Shown here: one piece after another, positions 8,930 to 17,250 of the stretch
Numbering within the stretch: the first letter of the stretch is position 1
How the letters are laid out: each line of letters starts with the position of its first letter
NCBI RefSeq assembly: GCF_000016645.1
Contig: NC_009441.1
Location: 248,001-312,000, forward strand
Direction: 5' to 3'
DNA length: 64,000 nt
Origin: Flavobacterium johnsoniae UW101
GTDB taxonomy: Bacteria > Bacteroidota > Bacteroidia > Flavobacteriales > Flavobacteriaceae
The notes under the pieces: generated by a model
Told to the model about the DNA's origin: nothing
Database searches by the model: none
Seen by the model: only the letters and a program-made list of their open reading frames with translations
Position numbers and translations under genes: made by a program

Positions 8930-9817
8930 TTATTTGTTTTTTGCGCTTCTCATTTTTCTTGCTAAAAGTGTATTTTTAAGCAGCATTGCAATTGTCATTG
9001 GTCCTACTCCACCTGGAACTGGTGTAATGAATGATGCTTTTTTGCTTACGCCTTCAAAATCAACGTCACCTTTAATAACGTATCCTTTTGCATTTGATGC
9101 ATCTTCTACTCTAGTAATTCCAACATCGATAACTGTTACACCTTCTTTTACCATATCTGCTTTTAAGAATTCCGGAACTCCCAAAGCAGTAATAATGATA
9201 TCTGCATTTTTAGTGAATTCAGCTAAGTCTTTAGTACGGCTGTGTGTTAATGTAACAGTAGAGTCTCCAGGATTTCCTTTACGGCTCATTAAGATGCTCA
9301 TTGGACGTCCTACGATGTGGCTTCTTCCAATTACAACAGTATGTTTTCCTGCAGTTTCAACTTTGTAACGCTCTAACAATTCCATAATCCCGAATGGCGT
9401 TGCCGGAATAAAGCTTTCCATTTCAAGAGCCATTCTGCCAAAGTTAGTTGGGTGAAATCCGTCAACGTCTTTATCAGGATCGATTGCTAATAAAATTTTC
9501 TGCTCGTCGATATGTTTTGGCAATGGCAATTGAACGATGTATCCGTCTAGGTTATCATCTTCATTTAACTCTTTAATTTTAGCTAGAAGTTCATCTTCGG
9601 TAATCGTTTCCGGCAGACTTACTAAAGTAGAATCAAATCCAATTTCCTGGCATGATTTTACTTTACTTCCTACGTAAGTTAAACTTGCTCCATTGTTTCC
9701 AACCAAAACAGCTGCTAAATGAGGTACTTTTCCTCCGGCTGCTTTTATAGATTGAACTTCGGCTGCAATTTCGTTTTTAATGTCGTTAGATGTTTTTTTA
9801 CCGTCTAGTAGCTGCAT
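8930..9817 (-). CDS. folD: FolD: methylenetetrahydrofolate dehydrogenase/cyclohydrolase
   Basis: A 295-residue bifunctional enzyme that converts 5,10-methylene-THF to 10-formyl-THF with NADP. The catalytic region [13 protein letters not shown] (Tyr and Lys), the signature [12 protein letters not shown], the nucleotide-binding segment [12 protein letters not shown] and the C-terminal signature [13 protein letters not shown] are all present. The frame extends 13 codons upstream, but those residues are K/Q-rich and come from a dispersed repeat; the usual FolD start MQLLDGKK at 9817 is chosen. Cytoplasmic one-carbon metabolism, next to ffh but separated by a terminator. Confidence 0.95.
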   Translation of the reverse strand: MQLLDGKKTSNDIKNEIAAEVQSIKAAGGKVPHLAAVLVGNNGASLTYVGSKVKSCQEIGFDSTLVSLPETITEDELLAKIKELNEDDNLDGYIVQLPLPKHIDEQKILLAIDPDKDVDGFHPTNFGRMALEMESFIPATPFGIMELLERYKVETAGKHTVVIGRSHIVGRPMSILMSRKGNPGDSTVTLTHSRTKDLAEFTKNADIIITALGVPEFLKADMVKEGVTVIDVGITRVEDASNAKGYVIKGDVDFEGVSKKASFITPVPGGVGPMTIAMLLKNTLLARKMRSAKNK

Positions 9818-9894
9818 TTGTTTTTGTTTCAGGTTTAAAGTTTTCTTTTGTTTCACGTTTCAAATTGAAAACGAAACTTAAATATTATGTAATT

Positions 9895-9948
9895 AAAAAA
9901 GTTTCAAGTTTTGGTCTCTTAACTTGAAACCTTAAACTTGAAACTTTT
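9895..9948 (-). terminator. ffh terminator formed by a dispersed repeat
   Basis: AAAGTTTCAAGTTT pairs with AAACTTGAAACTTT, followed by T on the minus strand. The arms belong to a simple GTTTCAAGTT repeat that also continues to about 9856. Confidence 0.6.
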
Positions 9949-9955
9949 AATTATT

Positions 9956-11308
9956 TTATCTCGGCATTCCTCCTGGCATTCCTTTCATGCCTCCCATCAT
10001 TTTCATCAGATTTTTTCCGCCTGGCCCCTGCATCATCTTCATCATCTTGCTCATTTGGTCAAACTGCTTCATTAACTGATTTACCTGCTCGACTTTAGTT
10101 CCGGAACCTTTAGCGATTCTGGCTTTTCTTTTTACGTCGATAATGGCTGGTTTACTTCTTTCTCCCGGAGTCATTGAGTGAATGATGGCTTCGATATGTT
10201 TAAAAGCATCATCTTCTATTTCTACATCTTTCATGGCTTTTGAAGCTCCTGGTATCATTCCTACCAGGTCTTTCATATTACCCATTTTCTTTACTTGCTG
10301 AATCTGCGTTAGAAAATCATCAAAACCAAATTCGTTTTTAGCGATTTTCTTTTGAAGTTTTCTAGCTTCTTCTTCATCAAATTGTTCCTGAGCTCTTTCT
10401 ACAAGCGACACAACGTCACCCATACCTAATATACGCTCAGCCATACGATCTGGATAGAAAACATCAATTGCTTCCATCTTCTCGCCTGTACCTACAAATT
10501 TGATTGGTTTGTTTACAACCGATTTAATCGAGATTGCTGCTCCACCACGAGTATCACCATCTAATTTTGTTAAAATAACTCCATCGAAGTTTAAGATATC
10601 GTTGAAAGCTTTTGCTGTATTTACAGCGTCTTGTCCTGTCATAGAGTCGACAACGAACAATGTTTCTTGCGGCTGAATTGCTTTGTGTACGCGTGCAATT
10701 TCATCCATCATTTCCTGATCTACTGCTAAACGCCCTGCAGTATCGACGATAACTACATTAAATCCGTTTGCTTTTGCGTGTTTAATTGCGTTTTGAGCAA
10801 TTTCAACAGGATTTTTATTTTCTGGTTCTGAATATACTTCAACACCTATTTGATCTCCAACTACATGTAACTGATTAATCGCCGCAGGACGGTAGATATC
10901 ACACGCTACAAGAAGTGGTTTTTTATTTTTCTTCGTTTTTAAGAAGTTGGCTAATTTTCCTGAGAAAGTAGTTTTACCAGAACCTTGAAGTCCCGACATT
11001 AAAATAACGCTTGGATTTCCAGATAAATTAACTCCGGCAACATCACCCCCCATTAATTCAGTCAGCTCATCTTTTACCAGCTTCACCAATAATTGTCCTG
11101 GCTGAAGCGTTGTTAAAACGTCCTGACCAATTGCTTTTTCTTTTACTTTCGTTGTAAAATCTTTAGCAATTTTAAAGTTAACGTCGGCATCAAGTAAAGC
11201 ACGACGAACTTCTTTTAAAGTATCGGCAACGTTTACTTCTGTAATTTTACCGTGTCCTTTTAATATATGGAACGCTTTATCTAACTTATCACTTAAATTA
11301 TCAAACAT
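9956..11308 (-). CDS. ffh: Signal recognition particle GTPase Ffh
   Basis: A 450-residue SRP54 homologue. It has an N domain (1-85), a G domain with P-loop GLQGSGKT (106-113), DTAGR, TKLDGD and the region GTGEKMEAIDVFYPDR, then a methionine-rich M domain ending in repeated MKMM, MMGGMKG and GMPGGMPR segments. It binds signal sequences on ribosomes and delivers them to FtsY. All GTPase motifs are intact and the length is normal. A good promoter lies just upstream. Confidence 0.97.
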   Translation of the reverse strand: MFDNLSDKLDKAFHILKGHGKITEVNVADTLKEVRRALLDADVNFKIAKDFTTKVKEKAIGQDVLTTLQPGQLLVKLVKDELTELMGGDVAGVNLSGNPSVILMSGLQGSGKTTFSGKLANFLKTKKNKKPLLVACDIYRPAAINQLHVVGDQIGVEVYSEPENKNPVEIAQNAIKHAKANGFNVVIVDTAGRLAVDQEMMDEIARVHKAIQPQETLFVVDSMTGQDAVNTAKAFNDILNFDGVILTKLDGDTRGGAAISIKSVVNKPIKFVGTGEKMEAIDVFYPDRMAERILGMGDVVSLVERAQEQFDEEEARKLQKKIAKNEFGFDDFLTQIQQVKKMGNMKDLVGMIPGASKAMKDVEIEDDAFKHIEAIIHSMTPGERSKPAIIDVKRKARIAKGSGTKVEQVNQLMKQFDQMSKMMKMMQGPGGKNLMKMMGGMKGMPGGMPR

Positions 11309-11330
11309 ATCTTTTTCTTTATTTGAAGTG

Positions 11331-11362
11331 CAAAGATAATCTAATTAGATATTTCAGGCAAT
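11331..11362 (-). promoter_or_regulatory. ffh promoter
   Basis: On the minus strand ATTG, 20 bases, then TATCTTTG, a good Bacteroidetes -33/-7 pair. It lies 22 bases before the start at 11308. Confidence 0.6.
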
Positions 11363-11378
11363 TTTTATTTAGCTGCAT

Positions 11379-11603
11379 TTAACCGCAAAGTTCGCAAAGG
11401 TTTACGCAAAGAACGCTATGTTTTTTTGCTCGTAAAATCGCGAGGTTGCAAAGTTTTTTTTTACGCTCCCGATAGCTATCGGGATAAAAAGATTTAAGCA
11501 GATTCACAGAAATTATTATTCAAATTCAAAAAAATAAAATCTGCCATAATCTGCAAAATCTGCGTGAAAAAGAATCATTTTAATCCTTCTAATCTGCGGC
11601 AAA
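11379..11603. repeat. Composite of dispersed Flavobacterium-type repeats
   Basis: There is no gene here. It holds a CGCAAAG-repeat (ACCGCAAAGTTCGCAAAGG, then TTTACGCAAAGAACGC), the 18-bp perfect palindrome TCCCGATAGCTATCGGGA at 11467-11484, and a TCTGC-rich segment (AATCTGCAAAATCTGCGTG, AATCTGCGGC). Open frames across it are translations of repeats. Confidence 0.55.
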
Positions 11604-11640
11604 AGAAAAAAGGCGCAAAGAATAAACCTTTGCGCCTTTG
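11604..11640 (-). terminator. Terminator of the O-acetylation operon
   Basis: AAGGCGCAAAGG and CTTTGCGCCTT form a strong GC stem followed by TTTTTT on the minus strand, 26 bases past the MBOAT stop. Confidence 0.85.
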
Positions 11641-11666
11641 TAACTTTGTCACTTTGAACCTTAAAA

Positions 11667-13349
11667 TTAAAACTGGAAGTAAATAAACGGCTGTGAACCG
11701 GCAACGGCTGTTGCATAAACAATCCAGTAAACAAAGCCCAGAATTATTGCTTTTATTAATAATGGTGTTCTGTCGAAAACGAACTTCATTTTGTTTGTAA
11801 TAACTTCCGGCAGGAAATGCCAAACGTATCCAAACAGCATTAATAAAAACACATTTTTATATCCTAAAACAATAGCCTGCCAATGTTCTGGTTCGAAAGT
11901 TAACTGACCAATATTATTAATTACCTGTAATGCAGTTTCGAAATCTCTAGCGCGGAAAAAGATCCAGCAGAAAACTACAAAATGGAATGTGATTATAATT
12001 GAAAAGAAGGTCCACAAGAAATTACTTTTGCCGTCTTTTCTGGCAGGAAAGAATTCAAGGAAAATTTTATGAACTGCTAAAGCTAATCCGTGTAAAGCTC
12101 CCCAAACAATAAATTGTGCTCCGGCTCCATGCCATAATCCGCCTAAAAGCATTGTGGTAAAAAGGTTTAGATTGGTTACCAAAGTTTGTTTCTTTTTGCT
12201 TGAAAGCAGAAATGACAAACAAAAAACAGCAATCGAAACAGATGCAACAATCAACGGAATTATACTGATATTGTAATTTGTAATTCCCCAAAGCAATAAT
12301 CCAAAGAAGAACAAACTCGGGAATAAATATCCGGCGAATGAACCTTCTCTGTTTCCACCAATCGAAATATACAAGAAATCTTTTAACCAGGTTGAAAGAG
12401 AAATATGCCATCTTCTCCAGAAATCTGTAATCGAAGTTGATTTATAAGGTGTTCTAAAGTTGGCAGGCAGTTTAAATCCTAACAACAAAGCGATTCCAAT
12501 TGCCATATCTGAATATCCTGAGAAATCACAATAAATTTGAATAGCATATCCGTAAGAAGCCATTAAATTTTCAAATGACGTGTAATTCATTGGCGTATCA
12601 AAAACACGATCAACAAAGTTTACCGAAATGTAATTTGAAATTACCGTTTTCTTAATTAATCCGCCAATAATCAAAAACAAGGCGTTGTTTACATCTTGTT
12701 TAGTCAGATTCAGTTTTTGATAAATCTGCGGAAGGAAATCTTTTGCGCGTACAATTGGTCCGGCAACTAACTGCGGAAAAAACGAAACGAAAAATAGGTA
12801 TTCAATGTAGTTTTTTGTCGGCTTAATTTCTTCGCGATAAATCTCGATAATGTAACTCATCGATTGAAAAGTATAAAACGAAATTCCAACCGGAAGAAAT
12901 ATATCATGAAATTTTAAATTGCCATTGAACATATCGTTGTATGTTCCAATCATAAAATTCATGTATTTGAAATAACCCAATAATCCTAAGTTCAGGATGA
13001 CGCTTATTACCAAATATATTTTCTTGGTGCTGTCTTTGGTTTCTTTATAGATAATCTGGCTTAAACCATAATCTACTACCGAAGAAAGCAATAAAAGTAA
13101 AAAGTAAATACCGCTTGACTTATAGTAAAAGAAAAGCGAAAAGAGAATAACATACGTTAATCTTAAATAAAATGTTTTGCGTAAAAAACCATACACAAAA
13201 TAAAATACCAGAAATAATCCTAAGAATAAACCGGTATTAAATAATAGTTTCTCATCTGGATTGTAAACAAACCAGCTTTCAACTTGTTCTATTGTAATTG
13301 CACCAAAATTTTGAATGAACCAATTATTAATGCTGTCTATTGTTGTCAA
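11667..13349 (-). CDS. MBOAT-family O-acyltransferase (AlgI/PatA/DltB-like)
   Basis: A 560-residue polytopic membrane protein with about 12 hydrophobic segments. MBOAT landmarks are FWRRWHISLSTWLKDFLY, GYSDMAIGIALLLGFKLP and the active-site histidine region LLGGLWHGAGAQF. These enzymes move acetyl groups across the inner membrane for transfer to cell-wall or exopolysaccharide. It is the last gene of an operon with two SGNH esterase-like proteins (gap of one base to the previous gene). That arrangement matches PatA-PatB and AlgI-AlgJ/X systems. The acceptor polymer is not shown by the sequence. Confidence 0.9.
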   Translation of the reverse strand: MTTIDSINNWFIQNFGAITIEQVESWFVYNPDEKLLFNTGLFLGLFLVFYFVYGFLRKTFYLRLTYVILFSLFFYYKSSGIYFLLLLLSSVVDYGLSQIIYKETKDSTKKIYLVISVILNLGLLGYFKYMNFMIGTYNDMFNGNLKFHDIFLPVGISFYTFQSMSYIIEIYREEIKPTKNYIEYLFFVSFFPQLVAGPIVRAKDFLPQIYQKLNLTKQDVNNALFLIIGGLIKKTVISNYISVNFVDRVFDTPMNYTSFENLMASYGYAIQIYCDFSGYSDMAIGIALLLGFKLPANFRTPYKSTSITDFWRRWHISLSTWLKDFLYISIGGNREGSFAGYLFPSLFFFGLLLWGITNYNISIIPLIVASVSIAVFCLSFLLSSKKKQTLVTNLNLFTTMLLGGLWHGAGAQFIVWGALHGLALAVHKIFLEFFPARKDGKSNFLWTFFSIIITFHFVVFCWIFFRARDFETALQVINNIGQLTFEPEHWQAIVLGYKNVFLLMLFGYVWHFLPEVITNKMKFVFDRTPLLIKAIILGFVYWIVYATAVAGSQPFIYFQF

Positions 13350-13350
13350 C

Positions 13351-14772
13351 TTACTTTTTTAATTTAAAATTATCGTATGCTTTTAAAAACGCCTCGGTAA
13401 ACAAACTTCCTTGTTTTTCATATCCTTTTTTAGAATAATGAACCCAGTCTTTACCTATTAACCCTTCTGCTTTCAGCTGTCCTATTCCGCTTAAGCCGCC
13501 TAATTCATCATATAAATCCCAAACAGCAAATCCATCTTTTTCGGCAATATCATTTATTCGCTGTGCATATTCTCCAACAAAATGATTTGGTTTTCTTCCT
13601 CTAAACAAAGAAGGAGGCGAAGTCATGACGATTATAGGAACATTTATATTCTGCTCTTTTATGTTCTTGATAAACTCTCTCAATCTTCTAATGTATTCAG
13701 ATGCTTCCAGTTTATCGAAACTTTCATTTGTTCCTAAAGAAAAAATTAAAAGATCAGGATGCAATGCTTTTAACTGTTCAAAAAACAAAGGATATTTATT
13801 ATAATCCGAAAACTTTGCACCGTTTACACCAATACCGCTGTAGGTAATTCCGGGAGCATTTTTCTCTAAAACAAGTCCGTTTAATTCAAAATCTTTAGCT
13901 TCTTTATTTGGAATAAGAAAAATTCTGTCTAAAGCTTTTTCTGATTTATAATAATGACAAAATGCATCAGATTCAAGATTCAGAGGTACAAACTCTGATG
14001 TTTTAATATTTTTTGGCTGCGTTTGATTAGTTGGAATTTTTAAAATCCTTCCTGCACGAATATTATTTGATTTCAGCTGATTTGCTCTTTTAATTTCGGC
14101 AACCGAAACATCATATTTATCTGCAATTACAGAGATTGCTTCTCCTTTTTTAATTTTATGAGTAATTACTTTTCGTTCTGTGGTTTCAACAAACTTGGTT
14201 TGAGATCCAGAAGCCAGATCAAACATATTCTCATTTTTGGGCGTAATGATCTGAATGGTATTAAACTTATATGCAGCATCTTTAACGCTCATTTCCATTA
14301 CAAATCCGCCGGTATCTCTCCAAAGTCCAATACCGCTTAAACCTACAGGATAATTTCTAACCGGGTAAATATTTCGATAGCTTTCCCAAATTCTGTTACA
14401 GCTGAAACGTTCATTATACGATCCGTTTGTTTTGGCTAATTGATACGGAAAAACAAAACCTCGGCCTGCGTTTCCAAATTTTTGCTGCAGTAACTTTCTT
14501 ATTTTATTGGTCATTAAATCACCCTGAATGTGTGAATCCCCAATATGAACAATATTTATTTTTTGATTGTTGTCGCTTTCATTATCCCTCAATCTCTTAA
14601 AAACACTTTCTAAAACTTTAGCATTATAGATGTGATTTCCTGTATAAGTTTCGACCGATGTTGAATCGATTTTGCTAACCATATTTTTAGTTATTGGAAG
14701 TGAGACTGTTGTTTCGGGTTTATCATTTGTTGAAAAAAAAAGACAACAAAAGAAAATAAGTAGTTTATTCAT
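13351..14772 (-). CDS. SGNH/GDSL esterase-like protein with internal LysM domain
   Basis: A 473-residue exported protein (hydrophobic N-terminus MNKLLIFFCCLFFS). SGNH block I is HIGDSHIQGD (Ser80), block III is SLGTNES (Asn349) and block V is DWVHYSKKGY (Asp442, His445), so a catalytic triad can form. A LysM motif (about 204-247, HKIKKGEAISVIADKYDVS) is inserted between blocks I and III. LysM binds GlcNAc-containing glycans such as peptidoglycan. With the downstream MBOAT gene this suggests periplasmic O-acetyl transfer or removal on a wall polymer. It overlaps the upstream SGNH gene by 8 bases. Confidence 0.85.
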   Translation of the reverse strand: MNKLLIFFCCLFFSTNDKPETTVSLPITKNMVSKIDSTSVETYTGNHIYNAKVLESVFKRLRDNESDNNQKINIVHIGDSHIQGDLMTNKIRKLLQQKFGNAGRGFVFPYQLAKTNGSYNERFSCNRIWESYRNIYPVRNYPVGLSGIGLWRDTGGFVMEMSVKDAAYKFNTIQIITPKNENMFDLASGSQTKFVETTERKVITHKIKKGEAISVIADKYDVSVAEIKRANQLKSNNIRAGRILKIPTNQTQPKNIKTSEFVPLNLESDAFCHYYKSEKALDRIFLIPNKEAKDFELNGLVLEKNAPGITYSGIGVNGAKFSDYNKYPLFFEQLKALHPDLLIFSLGTNESFDKLEASEYIRRLREFIKNIKEQNINVPIIVMTSPPSLFRGRKPNHFVGEYAQRINDIAEKDGFAVWDLYDELGGLSGIGQLKAEGLIGKDWVHYSKKGYEKQGSLFTEAFLKAYDNFKLKK

Positions 14773-16237
14773 TTACGCTATCTTTTTTGACAGATACGGA
14801 ATCTGCTTTAGGTTTTCTAATCGCTTTAGGTTTAACGCTTCCATCACGCTTTTCACGCAGAATTTTATATTCTTCGTATCCCTTATTTAACTGACTGTAC
14901 AACAAATTACCAATGGCTTTTGCACCTCTTTGGTTAAAGTGTGTGTAATCTTTATTGGCTTTAGCCGGAGATTCGTCGACCCATTTTACCATAGAGCCGT
15001 CACCGCCCATTAAAGTATATAAATTTACAAAACCTGATTCAGTATCCAAAGCATATCTTTTTTGAGCATTCATTAATGGCACAACAGCAGAATCTGTTTT
15101 CATTTCTAAATCATATTTAGTCGATTTATCAGCTGTTGAAACAATCAAAATAGAAACTCCCGGAAACGACTCTTTTATTTTGTTTACCGTTTTAGTCATT
15201 CCTTTTTGATACCATGAATAATTTTTAGTTCCGTAATTCAATACGTTTGTTCCGTAATGAAGAATAACCAAATCGTATTTTAGACTATTATTGAAAGCCT
15301 GCATTACATTAGCATCAAACATAGAAATTGGCAGTCCTGAATTTCCTCTTTGAGAGAAATTATCAACGTGTACTCCTATTCCGTTATCAAAATTAAATCC
15401 AAAAATAGGAATAGAATCGGCGTGGATAAAATTAGCTTTGAAAGATTTTATACTTCCAGAAGTTACTTTTAGACTGTTTACCAAATTGTTTGGTGAAAGA
15501 TTTTTTCTTAAAGTATCTTTTCCAATAATAAAATTTACATTTCCTTTTTTAGCTGATCTTCCGTAAAATAATGTTGGATTATCTAAAGAAGTTGAATATT
15601 TATTCAATCCTGCTTCATATTGAACCCAGGTTGTATTAGATTTGTCATTTGCAAAAAACACATGACCGTTTACTCCAAACGGACTTGTTGGTTTTTTTAC
15701 ATTTAAATAAGATTGTATCTTCCAGTTTTTAGAAAACAATGTTTTTACAGAACCTCTTGAAGCCGATGACTCTGAAATAATAGAAACGAAACCAACTCCA
15801 TTTCCTCCAAAATGTTCCTGATAATTCATACGAACATCCTGTACAATCAAATCACCGTCGGTCATAGAATCTCCATAATAAGCAATTCTAACGTGTCCCT
15901 GTGGGTTTTGTTCTAATTGATATAATTTTTCATAAAAAGAAATCAGGTATTGATATCCTTTATAATTATCAAATGTTTCAGATGGAAATTCGATTCCTTC
16001 AGATGCATCATAAACGATTTTTTCCTGACCAGATTTATCTGCAATATTATCCCCATCCAGAGACAAAGAATCTTTTGCTACTGATTCAAGAAGCAGACTA
16101 TCAATAAGTACATTTTTGGAATCTACTTTTCCTTCTGAAAAAATCTTATCCGGAAGAATCTGTTTAAACCCAATGAAAGCAACAAATGCCAATGCAACTA
16201 TTGCAAAAGACTGAAAGAAATATGATTTTGTATTCAC
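14765..16237 (-). CDS. Membrane-anchored SGNH/GDSL esterase-like protein
   Basis: A 490-residue protein with one N-terminal transmembrane segment (about 9-28) and a large periplasmic part. Block I is YYGDSMTDGD (Ser124), a glycine/asparagine block is HYGTNVLNYG and the last block is DYTHFNQRGAKAIG, which gives the Asp and His of the triad. The C-terminus is a charged Lys/Asp/Ser-rich tail. It resembles AlgJ/AlgX or PatB-like partners of MBOAT proteins. It is first in the operon, overlapping the next gene by 8 bases, and follows a clear promoter box. Confidence 0.85.
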   Translation of the reverse strand: MNTKSYFFQSFAIVALAFVAFIGFKQILPDKIFSEGKVDSKNVLIDSLLLESVAKDSLSLDGDNIADKSGQEKIVYDASEGIEFPSETFDNYKGYQYLISFYEKLYQLEQNPQGHVRIAYYGDSMTDGDLIVQDVRMNYQEHFGGNGVGFVSIISESSASRGSVKTLFSKNWKIQSYLNVKKPTSPFGVNGHVFFANDKSNTTWVQYEAGLNKYSTSLDNPTLFYGRSAKKGNVNFIIGKDTLRKNLSPNNLVNSLKVTSGSIKSFKANFIHADSIPIFGFNFDNGIGVHVDNFSQRGNSGLPISMFDANVMQAFNNSLKYDLVILHYGTNVLNYGTKNYSWYQKGMTKTVNKIKESFPGVSILIVSTADKSTKYDLEMKTDSAVVPLMNAQKRYALDTESGFVNLYTLMGGDGSMVKWVDESPAKANKDYTHFNQRGAKAIGNLLYSQLNKGYEEYKILREKRDGSVKPKAIRKPKADSVSVKKDSVNE

Positions 16238-16318
16238 TTATTAATTATATATTGAGAATGGCATCACAGAAATTAATTATCAATATTCCTGTTAATTCCG
16301 TTTTAAAAAATTGCTGCG

Positions 16319-16326
16319 CAAAGATA
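16319..16326 (-). promoter_or_regulatory. -7 box of the O-acetylation operon
   Basis: TATCTTTG on the minus strand, consensus TAnnTTTG, followed by GCGC. A start near 16312 gives a leader of about 75 bases. No clear TTTG lies at the expected upstream distance. Confidence 0.5.
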
Positions 16327-16371
16327 GAATTAAATCGTTCATTTCTATTTGATTTTAACAACAAAGAAAAT

Positions 16372-16403
16372 AAAAAAAAGAGGTTAGAAAATTCTAACCT
16401 CTT
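16372..16403 (-). terminator. Minus-strand terminator with no gene directly before it
   Basis: AAGAGGTTAGAA and TTCTAACCTCTT form a perfect 12-bp stem with a short loop, followed by eight T on the minus strand. The nearest upstream gene already has its own terminator at 16555-16590, so this one is unexplained. Confidence 0.75.
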
Positions 16404-16505
16404 AAATCAAAAAAAAATAAAAAAACAAAGCTAATGATTAACTAAATTTTTGATGTGATTTATTTGAAAATAACTTTATCTGTTTTAATCTTTTTTATAA
16501 AAAAC

Positions 16506-16535
16506 TTAGAACAAAATAAAAGTAACTTTCTTCAT
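16506..16535 (-). other. Micro-ORF between two terminators
   Basis: ATG followed by eight codons and TAA encodes MKKVTFILF, which looks like the start of a signal peptide cut short. No ribosome-binding context can be judged. It may be a remnant of a lost secreted-protein gene or lie within a small RNA. The rest of 16404-16554 is AT-rich with nothing else recognised. Confidence 0.2.
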
Positions 16536-16554
16536 GTTAAAACCAACTATAAAT

Positions 16555-16590
16555 TAAAAAATAACCTCGAATAATAATTCATTCGAGGTT
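16555..16590 (-). terminator. Terminator of the HmuY operon
   Basis: AACCTCGAAT and ATTCGAGGTT form a 10-bp stem followed by TTTTTT on the minus strand, 13 bases past the HmuY stop. Confidence 0.85.
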
Positions 16591-16602
16591 GCTAAAACTT
16601 TA

Positions 16603-17223
16603 TTAGAAAGTTGTAGCGCTGTTTGCCTGGTATGCGAAATTAAAAGTATAGTATGGTGACTCAGAAGTTTGTGTTGGACTTGCTGGAGCATCTTTATAGT
16701 AACTTAATATTTCAAATTTTGCATATTTACCATCATGTGTTTTTACTACAAATACTTTTCCTGCAATAGGGGAAATGATATGAGTATCTGCATTATAAGA
16801 ATACCAGCCTTTACCGCTTCCTGTAGGGATTGAATAAACAGCGGCAGCATCTTGAGCAAAAGTACTAGCTGCAGGAAATGCAGTTACGCTTGCAAAAGTA
16901 CCAGACACAATGCTTACTGCACCAGATCCTGTTCTTTCAGGTTCATCTGCAATACCAATTTTAGCACCACCATTTACAATAATTGTAGTACCACGAAAAG
17001 CGATATCCCAGCTATTATCTGTTACTAGTTTGTTTTGAGAAAAACTGAATTTTGCAAATGCACCTCCTGCTGGTTGTCCTTGTCCTCCAGTTTGCGGTGC
17101 AGCAATATTAGAAACTTTTGTAGTTACTACAGGCACGACTTCATTTTTATCATCATCGCTGCTGCAAGATGCTGTAAAGATAAATAGTGCTAAAAGCGAA
17201 AGTTTTAAGAATTTTGTTTTCAT
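16603..17223 (-). CDS. HmuY-family heme-binding lipoprotein
   Basis: A 206-residue lipoprotein: the signal ends at a lipobox before Cys20 (FTASC), followed by SSDDD, typical of surface-exposed Bacteroidetes lipoproteins. The HmuY core is visible as SWDIAFRGTTIIVNGG near the middle and the C-terminal beta region YYTFNFAYQ. HmuY proteins capture heme outside the cell and pass it to a TonB receptor. It sits 27 bases downstream of such a receptor on the same strand, the usual HmuR-HmuY pairing. Which residues bind heme cannot be told from the sequence alone. Confidence 0.85.
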   Translation of the reverse strand: MKTKFLKLSLLALFIFTASCSSDDDKNEVVPVVTTKVSNIAAPQTGGQGQPAGGAFAKFSFSQNKLVTDNSWDIAFRGTTIIVNGGAKIGIADEPERTGSGAVSIVSGTFASVTAFPAASTFAQDAAAVYSIPTGSGKGWYSYNADTHIISPIAGKVFVVKTHDGKYAKFEILSYYKDAPASPTQTSESPYYTFNFAYQANSATTF

Positions 17224-17250
17224 TTTGTAAATGTGTTAAATAAATGTTGA

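Noticed and set aside
8919..9368. A 149-codon plus-strand frame
   Set aside because: It runs antisense through folD, whose motifs are complete on the other strand.
11516..11823. Minus-strand open frames of 72-82 codons
   Set aside because: They translate dispersed repeats and the tail of the MBOAT gene in another frame.
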